From the NCBI GenBank assembly GCA_016184145.1, contig JACPDF010000026.1, forward strand, positions 1 through 41,544: a stretch of 41,544 bases of DNA, written 5' to 3'. The notes below the pieces were generated by a model, which saw only the letters and a list, made by a program, of their open reading frames with translations, was not told where the DNA came from and did not search any database. The DNA is from Candidatus Woesearchaeota archaeon (GTDB lineage: Archaea > Nanobdellota > Nanobdellia > Woesearchaeales > GW2011-AR4). Positions 15,910-23,593 of this stretch are shown here, piece by piece (the first letter of the stretch is position 1; each line of letters opens with the position of its first letter). Both the position numbers and the translations under genes were made by a program.

Positions 15910-18900
15910 ATGAAAGGGGTGGTTATAGCATTATTTTTGATTCTTATTCCTAGTGCAAGTGCTGCATGGGAGCAGTACCAGAATGATTTGGGGAATAGAG
16001 GAAAAGCTGATGGAATCGGGTATTTTGATTCAAGCATTGTAATAAATATCACAAATTATTTGGATGGCATGAATTTCCAGCCGCTAGTTTCAGACATTAA
16101 TAATGATGGAAAAAACGAGATTATTATCTTTTCAGGAAACTATTTGAAAATTTTTGACAGTAAGCTAAACCTTATTGATGAGAAATTTGTCGGGAATTTG
16201 CTTGGCCAGCCCAATATATTCGATTTTGACGATGACATTTTTAAGGAAATGATTTTTATTTCAAACATTGCTAATGTCCATTATTTTTTTGCTTATGAGT
16301 ATAATGCTCAATTTAATCAGGAGTTTAATTTTACTGTTTCAAATGGCGGGATTGGGAGTGGCATTAAATGCACTGCATTAGATAGCACAAAAATATGTGT
16401 TTTTATGGATAACAGCCAATATGTCCATATTATTAATATGAACTCAAAAACTGACGAGAGCTATAATACTTCTATATATAATAATACGCTAGAAAAAATT
16501 CCTGCAATCGGAGACTTGCATAATGATGGCAGCTTAGAGGCTGTTTTCTGGTTTGATGAGGATAATGACAACCAATATGGATTAATGGTATTTGACATTG
16601 CCAATAAAAGCCTTGATTTTGGCTTTAATAATAGCGGCGTTGTTGATGACATAATGGTGCCCTATGGCGTTTATAACAATGCATTTGTTTTGAAGGGTCA
16701 TCCTGTTTTAGTCGATTTAAACAATGATGAAAAATTAGAGATTGCAGCCAGCATATTTTACGATGACGGGCAAACAGGCGAAATGACACGCGATGCATTC
16801 ACGGAGTTGTTTGTCCATGGGCATAATGGCAGCCAATTGTTCAGGAAATGCGAGGAAAATCCATCTCAAAATTGCAATGACGGCTCCAGCGTAAACCGGG
16901 GGTGGGAAGGCACAAACCCTTTCGTCTTAGACTCCAATGGGGATGGCATTGAAGATATATGTTTTATTAAGGACAAGAAGCACTATTGGAGCTTCAAAAA
17001 CATGACAATAAACTGCTATAATTATTCCGGCGGAGTTTTGCTTGATGAAGAATTATTCCCTACTGTAGATACAGTAAAAACAGCCACTGTAGCTGATATG
17101 AACAACGATGGCTTTATGGAGATAGCCACAGAAAACAATATTTACAGGCTGGATGGCAGCTCAATTTTCACATATAATTTCAATTCCAACTTTGTTGTTC
17201 CTGTTGACATAGACGGGAATAATGGCTTGGATTTGATATGGTCAAAAGCCAATAAAACAATTGTTTTTTTGGACAACACAAGCTATTCTTTTGATTTGTC
17301 AATAGAAGAAAAAGACATTTCATTTGAAAAAAACAATACAAAGATAACAGTTCATAACAACGGAGATGGTTTTATTGAAAATGCGGAAATTCTTGCGCTA
17401 AATGCGGATACGATGCAAAACCAGACAATAGCTGCGAGCATCAGGGGAAAGAGCAGCATAACGATAAGCTCCAATATAACCCTAAAAGAGGGAGAAGCTT
17501 TGCTTATTCAATTGGACTATGATGATAAGATAAATGAGATTGATGAAAAAAATAATTTTGCTTTTAAGAAATTCGAGGGCTTTCCTTTTGTTTTTGTTTC
17601 TGCTGATTTGGAGATAAATAATCTGGAAGAGGAATTTATTGATTTTATCAAGGATAATTTAAAGTCTTCTTATTACACTAATGATGAAAATAATGCCAAT
17701 GTTAAAATCTACATTGGAAAAAACAATATCTTCAATAAACAAAAAATACTTTTTACAAAGAATAATTTTGGCTATTATTATGACTTTGGGAATATTTACT
17801 ACAAGGATAAAGTTGGCAGCCTGCCTTACAATGGGTTAATTTCCGCTTTCAATGAAAATAACACAATTGGCCAAAACAATATTATCAATATTTTAATTTA
17901 TGGCAATAATATTGACGGGACTATTGCTGCGGCAAAGGAATTCATCAATAAAGAGCCTGATTTTTTAAATATAAACAATGAAAATTCTTTTTTTGTTGAC
18001 GATGAGAATTTAGTTGCTGTAAGAGTTTTTGATTTTTTGCATAACACAGGCAATGGGGATAATTATTTATTGGATAATAACGCCTTTAAAAATATTGTAA
18101 GGAATGCGCTGAGGGATGAGATGTTTACAGAGAAAGATTATACTGTTATTTCTGATTCCGGTGTTAATTTAAGATTAAGGAATTTGAAGCCGAATGCAAG
18201 CGATATGTATATTTCTTATTTAAGTTCAACAGGAATTCCTGTTGAATTGCCGGTTGTTCTGGCGCATGGATTGTTTAGCAACTTATCAACATGGCAGGTT
18301 TTAGGAGCGGAAATTTCAAATACCGGGAGGGACACTTGGCTCATTGAAATAACAGGAGGCCCGGGACAGGATTGCGATGATTGCGTTGATTATACTTTTA
18401 ATGATTTAACGGATGATTATGTTCCATCTTTATTAAATGGTGTTTTAACTTTTACCGGAAAAGATAATATTCAATATGTCGGTTTTTCAAATGGATGCAG
18501 GGCTGCTTTGGACAGCTTGGAAAGGAATAAGTTTGATTCTAATAAAGTTGAGACGTTTGTGGCGGTGGGGTGTCCGGGGGCTTTTGAGGGGAATAGCCCC
18601 ATTGCAAATATTATAGCATCTAGAGATAGGCAGATTTCACAGAGATTACAGTCAAGAAATCTAAGTCATATGTCGTTAAAAGAAATTATTCTTATAGGAG
18701 CACTAGATAGAAATCTTATATCTAGCGATATCACAAATAAAATATCATTGAATCTATGGAAATTTTATGAAGATAAAATTATTTTAAATAACGATACTCA
18801 ACCTGGGAATATAAACGTTTTTAATTTTACTATAATTCAAGGAAATGAATTTGGTTCGAGCGATGGTGTAGTTACAATAGAAGATGAAAGAAAAATTTAT

Positions 18901-19068
18901 CAAAATGTGAATAAGAATTCAAATAATAAAAATCATTTCAGTATTTTTGCTTCACACATAGGTCTTGATGATAAAGAAAGAACAAAGAGTATAATAAGGA
19001 AAACATTAAATAAGGAAAAACTTAATTTTTATGAGAGAACAATAAATTTAATAAATCAGAGCGGTTAA
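15910..19068 (+). CDS. Secreted FG-GAP/VCBS beta-propeller protein fused to an alpha/beta-hydrolase domain
   Basis: A 1052-residue exported protein. Signal peptide MKGVVIALFLILIPSASA. Residues about 55-450 contain repeated Ca2+-binding Dx[DN]xDG loops (DINNDG at 62-67, DLNNDE, DSNGDG, DMNNDG), typical of FG-GAP/VCBS propeller blades. A CARDB-like beta domain follows (about 460-560, ending NEIDEKNN). The C-terminal part has the features of a lipase/esterase: oxyanion AHG (H786-G787), nucleophile elbow GFSNG (S860) and a late His in ASHIG (H1016). No C-terminal membrane anchor is visible. A small membrane protein follows 10 nt later and may be co-transcribed. A TATA-like GTTTAAATAA lies about 30 bp upstream. 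Substrate unknown; attack on lipids, esters or a host-surface polymer is possible. Confidence 0.8.
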   Translation: MKGVVIALFLILIPSASAAWEQYQNDLGNRGKADGIGYFDSSIVINITNYLDGMNFQPLVSDINNDGKNEIIIFSGNYLKIFDSKLNLIDEKFVGNLLGQPNIFDFDDDIFKEMIFISNIANVHYFFAYEYNAQFNQEFNFTVSNGGIGSGIKCTALDSTKICVFMDNSQYVHIINMNSKTDESYNTSIYNNTLEKIPAIGDLHNDGSLEAVFWFDEDNDNQYGLMVFDIANKSLDFGFNNSGVVDDIMVPYGVYNNAFVLKGHPVLVDLNNDEKLEIAASIFYDDGQTGEMTRDAFTELFVHGHNGSQLFRKCEENPSQNCNDGSSVNRGWEGTNPFVLDSNGDGIEDICFIKDKKHYWSFKNMTINCYNYSGGVLLDEELFPTVDTVKTATVADMNNDGFMEIATENNIYRLDGSSIFTYNFNSNFVVPVDIDGNNGLDLIWSKANKTIVFLDNTSYSFDLSIEEKDISFEKNNTKITVHNNGDGFIENAEILALNADTMQNQTIAASIRGKSSITISSNITLKEGEALLIQLDYDDKINEIDEKNNFAFKKFEGFPFVFVSADLEINNLEEEFIDFIKDNLKSSYYTNDENNANVKIYIGKNNIFNKQKILFTKNNFGYYYDFGNIYYKDKVGSLPYNGLISAFNENNTIGQNNIINILIYGNNIDGTIAAAKEFINKEPDFLNINNENSFFVDDENLVAVRVFDFLHNTGNGDNYLLDNNAFKNIVRNALRDEMFTEKDYTVISDSGVNLRLRNLKPNASDMYISYLSSTGIPVELPVVLAHGLFSNLSTWQVLGAEISNTGRDTWLIEITGGPGQDCDDCVDYTFNDLTDDYVPSLLNGVLTFTGKDNIQYVGFSNGCRAALDSLERNKFDSNKVETFVAVGCPGAFEGNSPIANIIASRDRQISQRLQSRNLSHMSLKEIILIGALDRNLISSDITNKISLNLWKFYEDKIILNNDTQPGNINVFNFTIIQGNEFGSSDGVVTIEDERKIYQNVNKNSNNKNHFSIFASHIGLDDKERTKSIIRKTLNKEKLNFYERTINLINQSG

Positions 19069-19078
19069 ATATAAAAAG

Positions 19079-19324
19079 ATGGTCAAAAATAGCGTAATAT
19101 GGATTTCTGGAGCAATATTAAGTTTATTAATGGGCACGATAGGGGTAGTAGGCTATCAAAAATGCATAGATAATGTTGGTTGCTTGCTTTATACTTTTAT
19201 TCCTTTATTTCCAGGAATAATATTAAATTTAACAGGACTAAATTCTATAATCGTTAGTCTAATCTTTTGGTTCCTTTTCGGCTCTTTAATCGGCTTTTTG
19301 GTTTATAAGGTAAAGAAGAAATGA
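19079..19324 (+). CDS. Small membrane protein with two transmembrane helices
   Basis: An 81-residue hydrophobic protein with two or three membrane segments (about 7-26, 36-54 and 57-76) and a basic KVKKK tail. It starts 10 nt after the secreted hydrolase gene, so one operon is likely. An accessory or immunity-like role for the neighbour is conceivable, but nothing in the sequence shows it. Confidence 0.6.
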   Translation: MVKNSVIWISGAILSLLMGTIGVVGYQKCIDNVGCLLYTFIPLFPGIILNLTGLNSIIVSLIFWFLFGSLIGFLVYKVKKK

Positions 19325-19485
19325 CTAAAGAAGACGGAGAGAGTTTTTCGTCTCCAAAATTATTCTGCCGCCGTAGTTTTTAATTATAAACTTATCAATG
19401 TATTTTCTGTGATAGCAGACCGGATTTAGGAGAAATCGGAGTTAGTTTTTTTCTTTTGTTTTTCTTCGGCTTGTTTTTTAACATG

Positions 19486-19526
19486 TCGGAAATCACAAAT
19501 TCAATAATAATTGTTTTGATTTCCGA
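19486..19526. terminator. Inverted repeat between convergent genes
   Basis: TCGGAAATCA at 19486-19495 and its exact complement TGATTTCCGA at 19517-19526 form a 10-bp stem with a 21-nt AT-rich loop, in the gap between convergent genes. A bidirectional terminator is the simplest reading. The gap (19325-19547) otherwise holds nothing convincing. Confidence 0.45.
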
Positions 19527-19547
19527 TCACGCTCAAAAACCGTTAAT

Positions 19548-20195
19548 TTATTTTCCAAAATTGTGGTTTTTGACGATTTCAAATAGTTCATCCAGAATTT
19601 CTTGAGGAATTTTAACATTCATTTTATTTTTTAATTCTTCCAGAAAACATCCTAATTCAAAAACAGCTTTATCTTTGCCTAGCTCGATCTGTTTTTTAGC
19701 TTCTTCTACCAGCAATTCCCACTTAATTTTCCCAAGATCTATTATTTTTCTTGCATCGTCCTTGTCTTTTAACCTATCAGTTGCACATTTCATTAAAATT
19801 ATGTCATGAGGGTCGGCTATTTTAAGTATTAAATTTTCTCCAAATTGGTGTATACTCTCTGCCCTTTTCTGCATATTTTCAGAAAATACAAAATCTATAA
19901 CATTTACAACAAACAAATCAAATCTTTCATCATTTAGCTTTAACATTTCTGGATGATTCCTTCTTGTTCCGTAAACTTTTATCGTGTCAATTTCTCTATA
20001 GCCAAACGATTTAATGGCGTCTTTAAAAGTATCTTTATCCTTTTCATTTTCAAATACTAAATCAATATCTAATGTGGAATCTTTAATCCCTAAAAACATC
20101 ATTGCTGTACCACCAACAGCATATGCTGTTACTTTTTTATTTAGTATTCTAGCTATGTTTAAGAATAGCTTTTGCTGCTCATCTACGGTTATCAT
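19548..20195 (-). CDS. AbiEii-like nucleotidyltransferase (putative toxin)
   Basis: A 215-residue minimal nucleotidyltransferase. It shows YAVGGTAMMFLG (G28-G29) followed by the metal-binding pair DID (D43, D45), then DPHDIILMK and DRLKDKDDARKI, the RxKDxxD signature seen in AbiEii and related NTases. Its ATG overlaps the stop of the upstream winged-helix gene by 4 nt (20192-20195), the usual antitoxin-then-toxin order of AbiE type IV systems. AbiEii-family toxins transfer nucleotides to RNA, and some inactivate tRNA. Activity here is inferred from fold and context; a housekeeping NTase is the alternative. Confidence 0.75.
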   Translation of the reverse strand: MITVDEQQKLFLNIARILNKKVTAYAVGGTAMMFLGIKDSTLDIDLVFENEKDKDTFKDAIKSFGYREIDTIKVYGTRRNHPEMLKLNDERFDLFVVNVIDFVFSENMQKRAESIHQFGENLILKIADPHDIILMKCATDRLKDKDDARKIIDLGKIKWELLVEEAKKQIELGKDKAVFELGCFLEELKNKMNVKIPQEILDELFEIVKNHNFGK

Positions 20196-20812
20196 TTATA
20201 ATCACTCAAATCATTTTTATTGAAAGGTAGATAAGTTTTCCATGTTTCTTCAACCTGCTTAAAATCTTTTGACTTTAAACCAGGAATAGTATATTCAAAA
20301 TTATACTCTTCTTTTGGTAAGGCATTATTTCTGAATCTATCCGGCATCCCCCTCACCCTCATAATTTTTTTTGCTAGATCATATAATGCTCCGACTTGTC
20401 TTTCTATCCTATTTTTTTTAGCCAGTTGGTAAAGTTCGCTCCAATTAGTTATTTTTTTGAATAATGCCAATGACGCCAATATCGTTCTTAAACTTCCCGT
20501 TTTAATTGCATAAACTAAAGTTTCTTCTAAACTTGGATCTTTTCCGTATATCTTGTATGTTATCGGAGTTGCAATTTTAACTGGAGAATACTTGTTTATT
20601 ATTTCAAAATAACTTGTTCCTTTAAGTTTATTCTCAAATGATATATTATACACTCTTTTGTTATTGCTTAACCGCTTTGTCTTGACATAGCCCTCTTTTC
20701 TTAAACGAAATAAATAGTAAATAGTCTTACCTTTGTTTGTGTTCAATATATTGCTAGCTGAATCGATAGTTTGTACGCCTTCCAGTTTCTTAAGTAATAT
20801 CCCAGTTTCCAT
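20192..20812 (-). CDS. AbiEi-like winged-helix protein (putative antitoxin and autorepressor)
   Basis: A 206-residue protein. The N-terminal 60 residues look like a winged helix (STIASASNIL-like helix then TIYYLFRLRKEGYVKTKRL, a recognition helix and wing); the rest is an alpha/beta domain with LEETLVYAIKTGSLRTILASLALF. The gene overlaps the downstream nucleotidyltransferase by 4 nt, matching AbiEi-AbiEii operons in which AbiEi neutralises the toxin and represses the promoter. A TATA-like TTTATATATTAG near 20841 lies about 26 bp before the ATG. A 17-bp repeat (20815-20831 and 20868-20884) flanks it and could be the operator. Confidence 0.7.
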   Translation of the reverse strand: METGILLKKLEGVQTIDSASNILNTNKGKTIYYLFRLRKEGYVKTKRLSNNKRVYNISFENKLKGTSYFEIINKYSPVKIATPITYKIYGKDPSLEETLVYAIKTGSLRTILASLALFKKITNWSELYQLAKKNRIERQVGALYDLAKKIMRVRGMPDRFRNNALPKEEYNFEYTIPGLKSKDFKQVEETWKTYLPFNKNDLSDYK

Positions 20813-20814
20813 TG

Positions 20815-20884
20815 GTTAAATGTAGCTATAACTAATATATAAACTTTTCTATTTTTATCTAAATAAAGTTAAATGTAGCTATAA
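20815..20884. repeat. 17-bp direct repeats at the AbiE-like promoter
   Basis: GTTAAATGTAGCTATAA occurs exactly at 20815-20831 and again at 20868-20884, 53 bp apart. The first lies between the TATA box and the ATG of the antitoxin-like gene; the second lies next to a TATA-like ATATATAAAG reading the other way. These are candidate operator sites. Confidence 0.6.
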
Positions 20885-20890
20885 AGATAT

Positions 20891-21072
20891 ATAAAGAAAG
20901 TCAAAATTGCTGTTATCAAAGATATTAGACTTAATGGAAAATTGAAATTAAGGCTAAAAATGAAGAAGAAGCATATGAGAAAGCAGATGAGATGCAGCAT
21001 AATCAAGAGTTTTTTCTTATACGTGGTAAAGAAAGATGGAAGAACTTAAAGAAGGCAGTCCGTGATATGTAA
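20891..21072 (+). pseudogene. Frameshifted remnant of a small gene
   Basis: One frame gives KKVKIAVIKDIRLNGK without a start codon; the next gives IEIKAKNEEEAYEKAD...ERWKNLKKAVRDM ending at TAA (21070-21072). Adding one A to the GGAAAA run near 20938 joins them into a protein-like sequence of about 60 residues. No start codon is seen in the first part. It is either a decayed gene or a sequencing error. The family is not recognised. Confidence 0.3.
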
Positions 21073-21125
21073 AACACTTCATCTGGAAAGGCGATTAAAA
21101 CAAAAACTAATCACCTTCTGCATAA

Positions 21126-21219
21126 GGCATTTTAATGACTACAAGCCGGAAATTTAACGGGTGTAATTGTTAAGGTGTCTACAAAACAATGGGTATGTAG
21201 TCACCTAAATCAAAATGCC
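21126..21219. repeat. Inverted-repeat element with nested stems
   Basis: GGCATTTT (21126-21133) and AAAATGCC (21212-21219) are exact complements. Inside them TGACTACA (21136-21143) and TGTCTACA (21176-21183) can both pair with TGTAGTCA (21196-21203), the first perfectly. The local alternative GGTGTCTACA...TGTAGTCACC is a 10-bp stem with one mismatch. It could be a small MITE-like element or a transcript with two alternative folds. Confidence 0.5.
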
Positions 21220-21353
21220 CTATAAATAACGCCTGAAGAAAGTGCCGCTGGCTGGCGGTTCTTAAAATCATAATTTTTTGCAGTGCCGTAAACTTCTGGG
21301 CTAAAGCCAAGAGAAGTTACAAGTCCTGCAATAAGCGCCTTTCTAACTTGCAT
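21210..21353 (-). CDS. Possible 47-residue small protein
   Basis: An open frame starting ATG at 21353 (MQVRKALIAGLVTSLGF) and ending VIYRAF at 21210. It begins 13 nt after the stop of the upstream helical-protein gene on the same strand, so it could be translated from the same mRNA. No clear Shine-Dalgarno site. Its last codons fall within the inverted-repeat element, so the frame may be fortuitous. No family is recognised. Confidence 0.35.
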   Translation of the reverse strand: MQVRKALIAGLVTSLGFSPEVYGTAKNYDFKNRQPAALSSGVIYRAF

Positions 21354-21366
21354 TTTTATCTTTCAA

Positions 21367-21753
21367 TCAGTGTAAGTTTTTAATTGCCTTATGCCCGCCA
21401 TATACTTTTGATTCCTTTTTTAATTCTGCTAATTTTTGCGATGCTTCAACAGTCTTCGACCCAAAATAGGTTGCCCCATCGCCTAAAATCTTTTCCAAAG
21501 TAGGGTTTGCTGAGGAATTTTCACATGCCCAAATAAACCACACCCATAAAGATTGGTAACAGCTGTAAAGTTTATCTTGCAAATCCTTTCTTAGAGCCAA
21601 TGGTAAATCCGGCTGGTTGATTTCATCCTCCAAATGAAATGCTGCCTCACGAAATGCATATTGAGAGCCAGCATAATAACCATTACTCTTAAAAGCGAGC
21701 GCCCTGTTATACAAAGTTGTTCCCGAAGAAGTATGTTGCAGATTAGTAGCCAT
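21367..21753 (-). CDS. Helical TPR/MIT-like protein, paralogue 1
   Basis: A 128-residue all-helical protein beginning MATNLQHTSSG. Pattern: GTTLYNRALAFKSNGYYAGS, then an Ala-rich helix AFREAAFHLEDEI, then KLYSCYQSLWVWF and a last helix ending SQKLAELKK. It aligns by eye with its neighbour at 21894-22331 (same GT-x-x-Y-x-x-AL, KLY-CYQ-W, A-x-YYG/YFG and QKL blocks), so the two are tandem paralogues. The spacing of small and Ala residues resembles TPR or MIT helical hairpins. The ATG at 21753 is chosen because a TTTAAATA box near 21780 lies 26 bp upstream; the GTG at 21762 is less likely. Function unknown. Confidence 0.6.
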   Translation of the reverse strand: MATNLQHTSSGTTLYNRALAFKSNGYYAGSQYAFREAAFHLEDEINQPDLPLALRKDLQDKLYSCYQSLWVWFIWACENSSANPTLEKILGDGATYFGSKTVEASQKLAELKKESKVYGGHKAIKNLH

Positions 21754-21893
21754 ACTAACCACTCTGAAAGTTGCAGTATTTAAACTTTTCTATATTTAAC
21801 CACTATAAAGTAGCATAAAATCTAGCATGAATTAGATAGAGAAGCCCAAAATTGCCAGGGCATTTGACTAAATAATTTGTCAATCAAGACTTT

Positions 21894-22331
21894 CTAATTT
21901 TTTGGATATTTCTGTAATTTTTGGTATATTTCTGTGGCTCTTTTTCCATAGTATGTTGCTAAATCATCTTGAGCAACTATAGTTGCCACCCAAACTTTTT
22001 GGTAGCACTTATACAGCTTTTCCAATACTCCACGTATTTCGCTGCGATTGCTGCTAGGACTGGCTGAACTTAGCTTTTGTTCCAGAATACTTAGCTCTTG
22101 TTGAAGAATATCTGCGGCATCATTAAATTTTTCTATAGACGCCTCATAGTTTTTTTCCCTCAGCGACAATGCTTTTTTATAAATCCTTGTGCCTTCAGAG
22201 TCCTGAGCGGTAGTAGGAGTGGTAGCAGAAGGGCTGCGACGTCTCATCGCATCATACCACGGATGCGCTTGCATATAAATTTTTCCATAATCGCTGCAAT
22301 ACCAGCCTAAGAATTCCCTTTCCCGTCTCAA
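21894..22331 (-). CDS. Helical TPR/MIT-like protein, paralogue 2
   Basis: Up to 145 residues. After a Ser/Thr/Pro-rich linker, the core GTRIYKKALSLREKNYEASI, EKFNDAADILQQEL, LEKLYKCYQKVWV and ATYYGKRATEIYQKLQK matches paralogue 1 block by block. The core resembles a TPR or MIT three-helix unit. The start is uncertain: the longest frame begins with TTG at 22331, but the shared TATA box (22343-22352) predicts transcription starting near 22320, which would favour the in-frame ATG at 22274 (126 residues). No Shine-Dalgarno site is obvious. Function unknown. Confidence 0.55.
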   Translation of the reverse strand: MRREREFLGWYCSDYGKIYMQAHPWYDAMRRRSPSATTPTTAQDSEGTRIYKKALSLREKNYEASIEKFNDAADILQQELSILEQKLSSASPSSNRSEIRGVLEKLYKCYQKVWVATIVAQDDLATYYGKRATEIYQKLQKYPKN

Positions 22332-22342
22332 AAAACCAAAAC

Positions 22343-22352
22343 TATTTAAATA
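22343..22352. promoter_or_regulatory. Palindromic TATA element shared by divergent genes
   Basis: TATTTAAATA is self-complementary and sits between the helical-protein gene (minus strand) and the basic duplicated miniprotein gene (plus strand). It could serve both directions. For the plus-strand gene it predicts a leader of about 24 nt that contains the Shine-Dalgarno site. Confidence 0.45.
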
Positions 22353-22395
22353 AGCTCGATTTTATCGTCTAAAAACAACCAAAGAGGGTGGTAAA

Positions 22396-22638
22396 ATGGG
22401 AAAAGTAATTGCAAGAACAGGTGTCAAAAGGGAAAAAGGATACCTATATTTCCTGGACAAGAAAGGCAATGTTGCCAAAGTCCAGATGAAGAGGGCTGGA
22501 AAAAAGACCAGCAAAACGCAGACAGTTGTTGCCAAAGCAGGCATCAAGAGGAAGGCAGGTTTCCTTTATTACATCGACAGGTCAGGAAACGTCTGCGAAG
22601 CAAAGATGCAGAGAGGCGGAAAGAGGAGGAAGAGGTAA
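22396..22638 (+). CDS. Basic miniprotein made of two tandem ~36-residue repeats
   Basis: 80 residues, strongly basic. The halves align directly: VIARTGVKREKGYLYFLDKK with VVAKAGIKRKAGFLYYIDRS, then GNVAKVQMKRAGKK with GNVCEAKMQRGGKRRKR. Each unit should form a few beta-strands with a turn at the D-K/R-x-GN loop. A very strong Shine-Dalgarno site (GAGGGTGGTAAA) precedes the ATG, implying high expression. Small size, charge and expression suggest a nucleic-acid-binding role (nucleoid or ribosome associated); that is an inference. The single Cys in the second repeat makes a zinc finger unlikely. Confidence 0.75.
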   Translation: MGKVIARTGVKREKGYLYFLDKKGNVAKVQMKRAGKKTSKTQTVVAKAGIKRKAGFLYYIDRSGNVCEAKMQRGGKRRKR

Positions 22639-22714
22639 AGTTTCTGCGTTCTTTTTTTTATTTTTTTATATTTCTTAAAAATCCATCATAAATCAGGATT
22701 ACTCATCAGAAAAA

Positions 22715-23209
22715 TCACATAATATAATCGGTATTATCCCTGTCTATGCCGGAAATAAACTCTATGCTCATGTCTTCAGGAGCTTCAAATTCCGTCCCCA
22801 GCACAAGGTTCGGCAGGAATTTTTCCATATCAAGGGCTATTTGAGTGGCTAAATGATTTTTGCCAAAGTATTTTTTTGTTATTTCATAAGAGAGCATCCT
22901 GACTTCGCGCTCATCAAGAATCCCAAGGCTGTGTATATACTCGTGCAGCATAACATGGAACACGTAAGGGTTATAGAGGGCAGGTTTTTTCTGCTTTAGG
23001 CTGTTTAACGGCCTTTTGTTTATTACAATGGTGTTAGCGTCCATAGAATAAAAAGCCCCTAAAAAGGCATGGCCATACACTCCCAGGTCGCTTAAGCCAA
23101 CCAGCAATCCTGCCTGGTCCTTCCCAAGATAATCCTGCACTATTTTTTTTACAAGCCCGAATATATCCGCAAAGCTGTCTGCCTTTTCCAGATGTTTTTT
23201 ATATGGCAT
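22715..23209 (-). CDS. Metzincin-like zinc metalloprotease, cytoplasmic
   Basis: A 164-residue protein with HEYIHSLGILD (H89-D99), the HExxHxxGxxD pattern in which two His and an Asp bind Zn2+ and Glu is the catalytic base. A possible Met-turn (RMLSYEI) lies a few residues later. No signal peptide or transmembrane segment, so it should act inside the cell. The archaeal archaemetzincins have HExxHxxGxxH and Cys pairs, which are absent here, so this is a different branch. Substrate unknown. The gene is monocistronic, running toward the basic miniprotein gene. Confidence 0.65.
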   Translation of the reverse strand: MPYKKHLEKADSFADIFGLVKKIVQDYLGKDQAGLLVGLSDLGVYGHAFLGAFYSMDANTIVINKRPLNSLKQKKPALYNPYVFHVMLHEYIHSLGILDEREVRMLSYEITKKYFGKNHLATQIALDMEKFLPNLVLGTEFEAPEDMSIEFISGIDRDNTDYIM

Positions 23210-23254
23210 GCAGGGCTATATTGAGCAAGATTATTTAAATTTTGTCTTTAAGCT

Positions 23255-23527
23255 TTAATGCCTTACCTCAAAACCATCAAACTCGTTCTTTGGCTTTTCA
23301 AATTTGACCTTAACTTTGCTCACTTGCGATGCTCCGGGGCTTTTTTTGCAGAACTCAATTAACTTGCCAATCTTTTCCTTTGGTCCCTCTACTATTATCT
23401 CTACTGATCCATCAGGCATATTTCTTGCATAGCCTTTAAGGCCTAAATCTAAAGCAATTTTTTTGGTATTTGACCTGAAAAATACACCCTGCACAAATCC
23501 ATATACTTGAATATTGGCTCTTTTCAC
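23255..23527 (-). CDS. acyP: Acylphosphatase
   Basis: A 90-residue ferredoxin-like enzyme hydrolysing acyl phosphates. The family motif YGFVQGVFFR (substrate-binding loop and catalytic Arg) is present, followed by GLKGYARNMPDGSVEIIVEG with the catalytic Asn. Length is the family norm. The C-terminus ends FDGFEVRH. The ATG gives the standard N-terminus. Assignment is secure. Confidence 0.93.
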   Translation of the reverse strand: MKRANIQVYGFVQGVFFRSNTKKIALDLGLKGYARNMPDGSVEIIVEGPKEKIGKLIEFCKKSPGASQVSKVKVKFEKPKNEFDGFEVRH

Positions 23528-23593
23528 ATTTTAAGCGTTAACTCTTTTTTATTTAAATATTGCCTATCTTCTCAGAATTTTGGGCTTTTAGCC

